DNA from: Ornithobacterium rhinotracheale
Lineage (GTDB): Bacteria > Bacteroidota > Bacteroidia > Flavobacteriales > Weeksellaceae
Direction of reading: 5' to 3'
Assembly: GCF_022832975.1 (NCBI RefSeq)
Contig: NZ_CP094846.1
Location: forward strand, 62,001-126,000
Length of the DNA stretch: 64,000 bases
Shown here: one piece after another, positions 43,391 through 51,924 of the stretch
How positions within the stretch are numbered: position 1 is the stretch's first letter
Layout of the letters: every line of letters begins with the position of its first letter
The notes under the pieces: model-generated
What the model saw: the letters and a program-made list of their open reading frames with translations, nothing else
What the model was told of the DNA's origin: nothing
Database searches by the model: none
Translations under genes and position numbers: made by a program

Positions 43391-44605
43391 TACTTCTCTG
43401 AGCAGTACGGTAAATACCGGGAAGTGGTCTGAATAACCATTGTAGCGGTAGGTATCGCCTGCAAACATACGATGCGGAAAACCTTTATATGCGCCCTCTT
43501 GGCTGATTAAGTAGCTTGGGGCGTATATTTCTGTTTTATACATTTCGTAAGTTTTGAAATCTTTGCCCAGCAAACCTTTTGAGAAAAACATTTGGTCGAA
43601 AAGGTTCCAGCTGTCGCGATATGCCAATGTTCCTTGTCCTTTTTTGTATAAAGGATACATAGCATTATAGATATCTCCTGTCTTCACTTTTTTGATGTCG
43701 CCTTTGGCACCGAGTGCTTCAATGACACTTCTGTCGATAGGATCATCGTTCAAATCTCCCATGGCGATGACTTTGGCTTTTGGATTTTTGGCTACCATTT
43801 CATCAAAAATAGATTTTAGCAATTCGCCTGCTGCTTTACGGCGTGGGTAACTTGCCGCTTCTCCCCCACGACGAGAGGGCCAGTGATTGATGACAAAACT
43901 GATTTCTTCGCCATCGAGTAATCCTGTAACGCGAACGATATCTCGCGTGTAATCACGAGTGCCATTGTCATTAAATACCTTTAATTCGTATTTTTTGGTC
44001 TCTGTAACTTTAAATCTTGATTTTTGATAAATAAAGCCTACATCTATCCCACGCTTGTCCCAAGAATTGTAATGCACAATGCCATAATCGTATGGCTTCA
44101 GGGCTGGCTGATTGATTAAATCCTCTAGCACCCCACGGCTTTCAACCTCTGCAAATCCCACGGCCACGGGGGCTGTTTTGGTGATGGAAGACCCAAGTTC
44201 TGAAATTACTTTGCTTAAGTTTTTAAGTTTTTGATTATATTTTTCGGTGTTCCACGCTTTGGGACCTTGTGGAGAGAATTCGTTTTGTAGAATTAAACTT
44301 CTGATGATTTTTTTGCCACGGATATTTTTTTCAGTGAGAGAACATCTACAATTTATGGTATCCTTGGCATAAATTGGAATGCTATCTTCGCTAATTGTAA
44401 TGTGATAGAACTGATTTTGATAATCCTTATTTCCATCTACAAATCCTGCTGAACGAATAGTATCGAAAAGATTTTCCACATTATAGAAACCAATACCTGC
44501 CGCTTGAAATTGCTTTTGCTGAGCTAATAGGGGAATTGCTAAAAATGTTAAAATCAGAAGATTTAATGTTTTCTTAAATTGTTTATTTGTCTTTAATGAA
44601 TACAT
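43382..44605 (-). CDS. Secreted endonuclease/exonuclease/phosphatase family protein
   Basis: A 407-residue exported protein. The signal peptide comes after a basic start (KTNKQFKKTLNLLILTFLAIPLLAQ). The EEP fold has the glutamate in GFYNVENLFD and FAEVESRG, then FVINHWPSRRGG, AMGDLNDDP and the final NGYSDHFPVF with Asp-His. Two close cysteines (INCRCSLTE) may be disulfide-bonded. It could act as a nuclease or phosphatase outside the cytoplasm. It is divergent from a TonB receptor gene with a 56-bp gap, and a DUF5689 lipoprotein lies beyond that, an arrangement I recall from Flavobacteriia. Confidence 0.85.
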   Translation of the reverse strand: MYSLKTNKQFKKTLNLLILTFLAIPLLAQQKQFQAAGIGFYNVENLFDTIRSAGFVDGNKDYQNQFYHITISEDSIPIYAKDTINCRCSLTEKNIRGKKIIRSLILQNEFSPQGPKAWNTEKYNQKLKNLSKVISELGSSITKTAPVAVGFAEVESRGVLEDLINQPALKPYDYGIVHYNSWDKRGIDVGFIYQKSRFKVTETKKYELKVFNDNGTRDYTRDIVRVTGLLDGEEISFVINHWPSRRGGEAASYPRRKAAGELLKSIFDEMVAKNPKAKVIAMGDLNDDPIDRSVIEALGAKGDIKKVKTGDIYNAMYPLYKKGQGTLAYRDSWNLFDQMFFSKGLLGKDFKTYEMYKTEIYAPSYLISQEGAYKGFPHRMFAGDTYRYNGYSDHFPVFTVLLREVSK

Positions 44606-44610
44606 AGCTG

Positions 44611-44618
44611 TATATTTG
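44611..44618 (+). promoter_or_regulatory. -7 box for the TonB receptor unit
   Basis: TATATTTG, 43 nt upstream of the ATG at 44662, in the gap divergent to the EEP gene. Confidence 0.45.
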
Positions 44619-44661
44619 TAATTAAAATAATAGTGCTAAATTAAAACAAAAATTCAAAAGC

Positions 44662-47418
44662 ATGGTTAGATTATGGTTAAGTTTTTTGACAATTATGATT
44701 TCTTTCAATCTTTATTGTCAAACAAAAATTACGGGAACGGTAAAATCCTCTTCCGATGAGAAGGCTTTGTACGATGCACAAGTTACCTTAAAAGGATTGG
44801 GACAAAGCGTTCAGTCTGATAGAATTGGATATTTTCAATTTATAGATGTTCCCAAAGGAGCCTACACTTTAGAGATTAACAAAGTAGGCTATGAATCATA
44901 CACACAAGATTTTGTGGTAAATGGCGAGAAAGTAATAGATTTAGGAGATTTATTCCTTTCTTATGACCCGCAATCGGTGAATGTGGGCGTGATTACGCTT
45001 TCTTCTGACGAGTTATCTTCAGACGAGTCGAGCACACAATCGTCTGTGGGACTTCTGCAATCGTCTAAAGATGTATTTGCTAAAGTAGCTGCTTATGAAT
45101 TAGGTTCGTTCTGGTTTAGACCACGCGGATACGACAACAAATACAGCGATGTATTCTTCAATGGTGTACGCATGAACAAAATCGACAACGATCGTGTAGA
45201 TTTCGGAAACTGGGGAGGACTCAACGATATTACACGCTACCCTGCCGAGGTGACTTATGGCATTGCGCCATCCGATTATGCTTTTGGAGATTTAGGAGGA
45301 ATCACTTATGTGGATACTCGCCCTTCAAACTTAAGAACTGGAAATAGCTTGTCATATTCCTTGACTAATCGCTCCTACCGCCAGCGTTTGATGTTTACCC
45401 ACAATACGGGAATCAATGCCAAAGGTTGGGGCTTTACTGTTTCTGGCTCTCGCCGCTGGGCAAACGAAGGTAGAATCCCAGGCACATTCTACGATGCGTG
45501 GGCTTACTATTTAGGTATCGAAAAAAGATTTAATAATAAACACTCATTATTATTAAGTGCTTTTGGCGCGCCAAGCCGTAGAAGCTCAAGCAGCCCAAAT
45601 ACACAAGAAGTATATGACCTAAAAGGCATCAACTACAATGCCTACTGGGGCTACCAAATGGGGGATAAGCGTAGCGAAAGAATCAAAAAAACACACGAGC
45701 CTCTTATCTCGCTTGCACACTATTGGAACATTACGGAAACTTCTCGCTTAACCACTACTTTAGGCTTTCAATTTGGTGAGAACGCAAATGGCCGCTTAGA
45801 TTGGAACAAGGCAACTAACCCTTCGCCTACTTATTATAGAAATATGCCAAGCTACTACGAAGGAACCAACGATGAAAAAGCCAAAGAGCTTACCAATCTT
45901 TGGAAAACCAATGAAAACTTTAGCCAAATTAATTGGCACCAATTGTATTTATTAAACAATACCATTTCTGGTGAGGCTAAATATTTCTTGCTAAGCGATG
46001 TAAACCAAGACAAAACCTTTACATTTAATACTAATTATAGAAATCAATTTTCTGATGCTTTTGGATTACATGCTAATTTAAGCTACCAAAAAACAAATTC
46101 TGCGTTATTCCGACAATTAGATGATTTATTGGGGGCTAAATATGTGCTTGATGTAGATGACTTTGCCGATGCCGGACAATCAGGAAACAGCGACGAAAGC
46201 AACCCTAGCCGAAAAGCTTATAAAAACAATAAAGTACAATATAATTACGAATTGTTTGTAGATAAAATTGACGCTTATCTTGCAGGAAACTATAAAGTAG
46301 ATAATTTCGATTTTACCTTGGGATTAAAATTAGCCAATACTTCTATCCAAAGAAACGGACTATTTGACTACTATAGATATACAAATTCTAAAGGAAAAAG
46401 CGAAAAATATAATTTCATGGATTATGGCGTGAAATTAAACGCTACTTATAAAATCGATGGTAGAAATTACCTTGTGATGAATGCTGGATACTTTACCAAT
46501 GCGCCAACAGCCAACGATGTATTCCCACAACAGAGAACCAACAACTTGAGCATTCCAGATTTAGAAAGTGCCAAAATCTTCTCAGGAGACTTAAGCTATA
46601 TGCTTAGAGGTTCAAGAATCAAAGCGCGTGCGACTGGATACTTTACCGATATCAAAGATGAAGTAGAAACTGCTTTTGGATATTTGGAAAGAGATTCTCA
46701 AGATTTCAGTGCAAACTTATTTACTGCGGAAGTAATTAAAGGAGTAGCAAAGCAACATATGGGTGCAGAATTGGCTTTAGAAGCACAACTTTCAACCACT
46801 TTTACTGTGAATGCTGCCGCTTCAATTGGGCAATATTTGTATAAAAATAATCCTGATTTGTATTATTTTTCTGATGCTTATTCAGACAAAGGTGGATACC
46901 AATACGAAGGAAAAACTTATTTAAATAATTACCATGTAGCCGCTTCTCCACAAAAAGCGTTTTCTGTAGGTTTCCAATACAGAAGCCCTAAATATTGGTG
47001 GGTAGGAGCTACTGGAAACTACCTTGGAGACAACTACGCATCGCTTGCAAAAACTCGCCGTACAGAAGCTTTCTTCGTCAACAAAGCAACCAATCTACCT
47101 TTCCCAGAAGCAGTAAAAGATTTGGAAAACGGTGGCGAAGTGATGCGCGCGTTGTTAAGTCAAGAAAAATTCAAAGATGCCTTTATGCTTAATGCCAATG
47201 CAGGGAAAACCTTCAGATTTGGAAATTATTATGTAGGCTTAAGCCTTTCTGTAAACAATGTATTAAACAACAAAAACTATATCACCAGCGGATTTGAGCA
47301 ATTAAGATTGGCAAACTTTGCTTCGCTAAACGATGCTCAAAAACGCAAAACTTTCGGAAACAAATATTGGTATGATCAAGGAACCAGCTATTTCTTAAAC
47401 CTATTTGTTCGATTCTAA
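44662..47418 (+). CDS. TonB-dependent outer-membrane receptor
   Basis: A 918-residue receptor with a signal peptide (about 1-20) and a carboxypeptidase-regulatory-like domain (TKITGTVKSSSDEKALYDAQVTLKG). The plug follows (FRPRGYDNKYSDVFFNGVRMNKIDNDRVDFGNWGG). A large beta-barrel ends in YFLNLFVRF with the terminal phenylalanine. No canonical SusC motif and no SusD partner is adjacent; instead a DUF5689 lipoprotein lies 27 bp downstream, so the latter may be the surface-exposed partner. The substrate is unknown. Context (EEP nuclease/phosphatase) suggests uptake of a phosphorus- or nucleotide-containing compound, which is inference. Confidence 0.9.
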   Translation: MVRLWLSFLTIMISFNLYCQTKITGTVKSSSDEKALYDAQVTLKGLGQSVQSDRIGYFQFIDVPKGAYTLEINKVGYESYTQDFVVNGEKVIDLGDLFLSYDPQSVNVGVITLSSDELSSDESSTQSSVGLLQSSKDVFAKVAAYELGSFWFRPRGYDNKYSDVFFNGVRMNKIDNDRVDFGNWGGLNDITRYPAEVTYGIAPSDYAFGDLGGITYVDTRPSNLRTGNSLSYSLTNRSYRQRLMFTHNTGINAKGWGFTVSGSRRWANEGRIPGTFYDAWAYYLGIEKRFNNKHSLLLSAFGAPSRRSSSSPNTQEVYDLKGINYNAYWGYQMGDKRSERIKKTHEPLISLAHYWNITETSRLTTTLGFQFGENANGRLDWNKATNPSPTYYRNMPSYYEGTNDEKAKELTNLWKTNENFSQINWHQLYLLNNTISGEAKYFLLSDVNQDKTFTFNTNYRNQFSDAFGLHANLSYQKTNSALFRQLDDLLGAKYVLDVDDFADAGQSGNSDESNPSRKAYKNNKVQYNYELFVDKIDAYLAGNYKVDNFDFTLGLKLANTSIQRNGLFDYYRYTNSKGKSEKYNFMDYGVKLNATYKIDGRNYLVMNAGYFTNAPTANDVFPQQRTNNLSIPDLESAKIFSGDLSYMLRGSRIKARATGYFTDIKDEVETAFGYLERDSQDFSANLFTAEVIKGVAKQHMGAELALEAQLSTTFTVNAAASIGQYLYKNNPDLYYFSDAYSDKGGYQYEGKTYLNNYHVAASPQKAFSVGFQYRSPKYWWVGATGNYLGDNYASLAKTRRTEAFFVNKATNLPFPEAVKDLENGGEVMRALLSQEKFKDAFMLNANAGKTFRFGNYYVGLSLSVNNVLNNKNYITSGFEQLRLANFASLNDAQKRKTFGNKYWYDQGTSYFLNLFVRF

Positions 47419-47445
47419 TTTTTAACCACCAAACACTCATTTATA

Positions 47446-49725
47446 ATGAAAAAATTTAACATTTTTAAAACAGGAATTTACTGCGTGGGGCTAGCCCTTA
47501 CACTCGGTAGCTGTGTTGATAACAAAGACTTTGACCTTCCGCCAATCAATAGCATGGAATGCTCAGATGTGGCGCCTAATAGCACCATAGAAAGAGTGCT
47601 AGCTTCTGCTTCTACAGAAGCTCATGAAATCACCGAAAATACTATTTTTAAAGGATATGTAATTTCATCAGACGCTGGTGCAAACTTCTACCAAACCTTT
47701 ATCGTACAAAACGAAAATGCAACCAAAGGGATTGAAATCGGAGTTGCACTTTCGGGCTATAGTGCCTACTTTCCCGTAGGAACAGAAGTAGTAATCGATG
47801 CTAAAGGCTTCTACATTGCCGAAGATAATGGAACCATAAAACTAGGGGCAAAAAGTACTGGAAAATACGCAACCGATAGATTGCAGCCAGATGAATTCTT
47901 AAGCCATGTAAAAAAAGCATGTAATCCAAGCGGCTCAGCAACTCCATTGGTTTTCAAAGACATAGCAGAAGCTAAGAAAAATGCAGGACTTAATACATTA
48001 ATCCGCCTAGAAGGCGTTCAATTTAAAGATGCTAACGGAACAGCTACTTATTATGATAGCAAAAACGCATTTGGTGGAGCGACCAATATCAAGATTGAAG
48101 ACAAAAACGGAAACACCCTAGACTTAAGAAATGGTAGTCGTGTAGACTGGGCCAAAGAGGTCTTGCCAGAGGGAAGTGGTAGTATTACTTTAATCATCAG
48201 TAAATACAAAACAAGCTATCAAAGTAACATTAGAACACTTGCCGATGTTCAGTTTGACCAACCAAGATTTAAAGTGGGAGGCAACTTAAATGTAATCGAA
48301 GCTGCAAATGCTACAGCCGCAGACTATGTTGCTGGTAAAAAAGCTAAGGTACATGGACATGTTCATATCGAAAGCGGAAGATCATACTTTGTGTTCAAAG
48401 ATGGCACAAAAATCCAAATTTATGGAAAAACTAAAACCTCCGCTTCAGAGGAAAGCAAACAAAAATTGGCTACCGAAGGACAAGAAGTTACTGTAACAGG
48501 TACATTCGAAGATTATGAATTGAAAAATGGTACTGTAGTCAAAGAAATCATCTATGAAAATGATAGCGATCTAGAATTCGGTGATAGCGTAGCCCCTGCG
48601 CCACCAAGTGAAATTACAACCTTAGAAGCAAAAACAGCTACAGCTTCCGATTATAAAGTAGGTAAAAAAGTTAGCTTACACGGAACCGTTAAATTGATAA
48701 ATGGCAAATTTACAGGAATCCAATTTGGTGATGGAACTATAATCCAAATTCAGGCTAAAAAAGGATTGTGGACAACCTTACCAAAAGATTTCCAAACCAA
48801 AATGTCTACGGAAGGACAAGAAATCACTGTAGTGGGAACATTTACAGATTTTAAAAAAGGGGAAGAAACTATTAAAGAACTAGTTTATGAAAGTGCCAAT
48901 GATGTTACATTTGGGAAAGCAGGAACTCCCGCTCCAGACCCAGCACCGGCACCACCAGCTACAGGCAAAGTATTGAATGCAAACGAAGTAAATATCGATA
49001 TTTTTAAATTAAATCAACCTGTAAAAATGAAGGGAGCCATCAAAATGATAGAAAACAAAGCTCATTTAGTTTTGAAAGATGGTAATAATTTACAAATTTA
49101 CATTCCTAAATTTACAACAACAATCCCAAATCTTGAAGATAGAAAAAAACTAAGCACAGATGGCCAAGTGGTAGTTGTTACAGGGATTTTCACTGAATAT
49201 AAAGGCACAAAACAAATTAAAGTAGATAGTAGAGAAAATATCGAATTCGAAGGTTCTGTTGCTCCGAATCCAACCCCACCAAACACTGGCGGTGAAAAAA
49301 ATGCAAATTTAATTGATTTTGAAGGTATTACAGATATAAATAATTCGTACAACTCAACAGGGACTATTAATGGAAAAGATGGCGTTGTACTTACTTACAT
49401 GGGAAGAACTGATATGGACCAATACCCAATCAATGGCAAAGGGATTATGATTAAAGATAATTCTTATGTTAAAATTGTTTTCCCTAAAGGTGTAAAAACA
49501 ATTGAAGTTGACTATAGAAGTGCTTATACAAGTAAAACCAAAAGAAAATTAAAAGTGATTGAAGGAGATGAAAATAGTAGCAATGTAGTGGATACTAAGA
49601 TTTTTGATCGCTCAGATGATATACACAAACTAAAACTAACGCCAAATACTACAAGTAGCTATACATTAACTCTTAAAGCAGATAGCAAACAAGTCGTAAT
49701 CGACAATATTAAATGGACAAAATAA
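47446..49725 (+). CDS. DUF5689 lipoprotein with three OB-like repeats
   Basis: A 759-residue lipoprotein with lipobox TLGSC (cysteine 23). A DUF5689-like domain (about 40-270, FKGYVISSDAGANFYQTFIVQNE) comes first. Three related domains of about 100 residues follow (281-380, 390-490, 508-603), each with a pattern like HGHVHIESGRSYFVFKDG, then IQIY and TEGQEVTVTGTFEDYE. They are separated by Pro/Ala linkers (APAPP, APDPAPAPP, APNPTPP). The C-terminal 150 residues (619-759) look like a small beta-sandwich. It is probably on the cell surface and may act with the upstream TonB receptor. Confidence 0.82.
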   Translation: MKKFNIFKTGIYCVGLALTLGSCVDNKDFDLPPINSMECSDVAPNSTIERVLASASTEAHEITENTIFKGYVISSDAGANFYQTFIVQNENATKGIEIGVALSGYSAYFPVGTEVVIDAKGFYIAEDNGTIKLGAKSTGKYATDRLQPDEFLSHVKKACNPSGSATPLVFKDIAEAKKNAGLNTLIRLEGVQFKDANGTATYYDSKNAFGGATNIKIEDKNGNTLDLRNGSRVDWAKEVLPEGSGSITLIISKYKTSYQSNIRTLADVQFDQPRFKVGGNLNVIEAANATAADYVAGKKAKVHGHVHIESGRSYFVFKDGTKIQIYGKTKTSASEESKQKLATEGQEVTVTGTFEDYELKNGTVVKEIIYENDSDLEFGDSVAPAPPSEITTLEAKTATASDYKVGKKVSLHGTVKLINGKFTGIQFGDGTIIQIQAKKGLWTTLPKDFQTKMSTEGQEITVVGTFTDFKKGEETIKELVYESANDVTFGKAGTPAPDPAPAPPATGKVLNANEVNIDIFKLNQPVKMKGAIKMIENKAHLVLKDGNNLQIYIPKFTTTIPNLEDRKKLSTDGQVVVVTGIFTEYKGTKQIKVDSRENIEFEGSVAPNPTPPNTGGEKNANLIDFEGITDINNSYNSTGTINGKDGVVLTYMGRTDMDQYPINGKGIMIKDNSYVKIVFPKGVKTIEVDYRSAYTSKTKRKLKVIEGDENSSNVVDTKIFDRSDDIHKLKLTPNTTSSYTLTLKADSKQVVIDNIKWTK

Positions 49726-49750
49726 CCATTTAAAAACCTCATTTTATTTA

Positions 49751-49788
49751 AAATCCGTGGGGAGTTTGGTCTTCTCACGGATTTTTTT
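49751..49788 (+). terminator. Terminator after the DUF5689 gene
   Basis: AAATCCGTGGGGAG / CTTCTCACGGATTTTTTT, with minor mismatch inside the stem. Confidence 0.75.
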
Positions 49789-49820
49789 ATTTTGCATAAT
49801 TCAATATTTAAACGAATTAT

Positions 49821-50366
49821 ATGAAGAAAATTTTATCCCTTGCGATGATTGCGGGAACGATGATGGGCTTGAAAGGACAAAAAATTGTAATTCAAGAAGA
49901 TTTTTCTAGTGGGCTACCCGAAACTTGGCAAGTAGACACCGATCATAAATACCGAAAATGGAAATACAAGAATTACAAAGATTACCACTATATGAATATG
50001 TCGGCTTTTTCGGGTAAAGGAAAGCCTGTGGCTAATCTTAAGACCAATCTTTACTCTCCTATCATTAGCGCTGAGGAAAAAGGCTGTAAATTGATGTTTT
50101 CGTTTGCCAATGCCTATAGCAATGGGAATCCGCTTGAGGTTTTTATTGTTGATAAAAATAATCGTTTGGTAAAATCCATAGATTCCAAGTATTTTGCACA
50201 ATTTATAGATAACGAGGGGCGCTACAACAACGATTTTAAACAAACTCAATGGATAGACCTTCCGGAACTGAATAGGGACTTTAAAATCAATTTTAGATAT
50301 AATAGCAAGGGTAGCATAAGCTCCACGATTCAGCTGAGCGAGGTAGATGTTTTCTGTGTTGATTAG
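49821..50366 (+). CDS. Secreted choice-of-anchor-J-like protein
   Basis: A 181-residue protein with a signal peptide (about 1-20, MAGTMMGLKGQ). The start of the mature part, IVIQEDFSSGLPETWQVDTD, is typical of choice-of-anchor J/DUF5017 domains, which are jellyroll folds of secreted Bacteroidota proteins. It lies 95 bp after the DUF5689 gene with a terminator between, so it may be separately expressed or read through. No catalytic motif is visible. The family assignment is moderate. Confidence 0.72.
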   Translation: MKKILSLAMIAGTMMGLKGQKIVIQEDFSSGLPETWQVDTDHKYRKWKYKNYKDYHYMNMSAFSGKGKPVANLKTNLYSPIISAEEKGCKLMFSFANAYSNGNPLEVFIVDKNNRLVKSIDSKYFAQFIDNEGRYNNDFKQTQWIDLPELNRDFKINFRYNSKGSISSTIQLSEVDVFCVD

Positions 50367-50380
50367 AAAATGAAATAATG

Positions 50381-50415
50381 CAAAATCCCCATTCCTTGCG
50401 AAATGGGGATTTTTT
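50381..50415. terminator. Bidirectional terminator
   Basis: AAAATCCCCATT - CCTTGCGA - AATGGGGATTTTTT, between the anchor-J gene and the convergent susD gene. Confidence 0.85.
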
Positions 50416-50439
50416 AATTATAGAGGAAAATTTAAATAA

Positions 50440-51915
50440 TTACCATCCACTATTTTGCACCAATTTGTTGTTTGTTGTGATGTCATGAGATGGCAGAGCC
50501 CATACTGCTTTATAATCATCACTTTTCTTTTTTAAACCATAATAGTCAGATGCTGGATTTTTCATGATACACTCCAAGTTTTGAGGATTCTTTCTTTCTA
50601 TAGGGTCTCCCCATCTTTTTAAATCATCTAGTCTGAATCCCTCAAAAGCCAATTCTCGAGTTCTTTCGTTTTTTAGATCTTCCAATGATGTTCCTCCTGC
50701 ATCTAAGCCTCTTGCTTTACGCAATGCAGTCAAATATTTTGCAGCGTCTCCACCACTTTTAATAGATGCTTCGGCAGCAATCAAATACATTTCAGCAAGC
50801 CTAAAGGCTTTCGGCGCTTGCTGGTAATTGGTGTTTGCAGCTGTGAACAAAACTGGATTTCCAGGAAATTTGTTTACTACTTTTATTTGGTAATCGCTGC
50901 CACCCAATGTTGCTGTAACTTCTTTGAAATAAACCGATTTGCGTGCGTCTTGATCTGCGTACAAATCCACAATGGCTTGTGTTGGGATAAAATCTGGCGT
51001 ATACTTTTTGGTGTCTCCTTGAAAGCCTAAGTACACTCCATTGGTAGATGCTAGCTCATCGGGAGCTGAAACTTTGCATTGGAAAATGATTTCTGGAGAA
51101 TTATCATGTACAAACATACTCTCAAGTCCTTCTTTTCCTTGAGCTAGCGAAAATTTATTTGAATTTATAACTTTCTCTGCGGCAGTTTTTGCTCCGGCCC
51201 AATCTTCTTTAAATAATTTAACTCTAGCTTCTAGTGCATTTACAAATTCAATGGTAAAATATTTATCCATCGGAGCGCTTGTGGTTTCTGCTAAATTTTC
51301 TTTAGCAATCTCTATATCGCTTAAGATTTTCTCGTAAGTATCTTTTAAAGATGAACGTGGTGGCAAGGCTTTGATATCAAATTCCGTTAAAATTGGAATT
51401 CCTAAATCTTTTTCTGCTGTTGCTGCTTTGTATGGCTTAGCGTATTTTCTTACTAATTGGTGAAAAGCATAGGCTCTACCTGCGTGTAGTTCTCCCAACA
51501 TTCTTTTCAATTCTGCTTTTTCTTTTTCGTTATCTGTTTGGTATTTCTCAATCCCGTTGATAGCGACATTGATGTTAGCGATTAATTGGTAATTACCTGC
51601 CCAAACATCTCTGATGGTATAATCATCTGATTGTAGCGGAGTCCATTTGTGCATTTCTCCCTCACGGTTTCCGTATTCGATTGTAGCATTCAATTGATCG
51701 GCCTGAACATCGGTCGCATACATATTTTTACCGTAGATGATTCCTCTTAAGCTTCCATACATTCCATTTACCCATTGTTGAGCATCAGTCATAGATTCAA
51801 AAGCGATTTCTCTTGATAGCTGAGTGTATGGTTTTTTGTCTAATTCATCTGTACACGAAGTGAGTAGTATTGATGAAACGAAAATACTAGATAATATTAA
51901 TTTTATTTTTTTCAT
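50440..51915 (-). CDS. RagB/SusD family nutrient-uptake lipoprotein
   Basis: A 491-residue surface lipoprotein with lipobox LLTSC (cysteine 21), followed by TDELDKKPYTQLS, the usual SusD mature start. TPR-like helices are interleaved with loops, and the C-terminal region has FRLAEMYLIAAEASIKSG and ELAFEGFRLDDLKRWGDP, hallmark sequences. SusD caps the SusC channel and binds the substrate. It lies 10 bp downstream of susC. No glycoside hydrolase, protease or regulator is next to the pair, so the substrate is not predictable. Confidence 0.93.
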   Translation of the reverse strand: MKKIKLILSSIFVSSILLTSCTDELDKKPYTQLSREIAFESMTDAQQWVNGMYGSLRGIIYGKNMYATDVQADQLNATIEYGNREGEMHKWTPLQSDDYTIRDVWAGNYQLIANINVAINGIEKYQTDNEKEKAELKRMLGELHAGRAYAFHQLVRKYAKPYKAATAEKDLGIPILTEFDIKALPPRSSLKDTYEKILSDIEIAKENLAETTSAPMDKYFTIEFVNALEARVKLFKEDWAGAKTAAEKVINSNKFSLAQGKEGLESMFVHDNSPEIIFQCKVSAPDELASTNGVYLGFQGDTKKYTPDFIPTQAIVDLYADQDARKSVYFKEVTATLGGSDYQIKVVNKFPGNPVLFTAANTNYQQAPKAFRLAEMYLIAAEASIKSGGDAAKYLTALRKARGLDAGGTSLEDLKNERTRELAFEGFRLDDLKRWGDPIERKNPQNLECIMKNPASDYYGLKKKSDDYKAVWALPSHDITTNNKLVQNSGW

Positions 51916-51924
51916 GGTTTCTAA

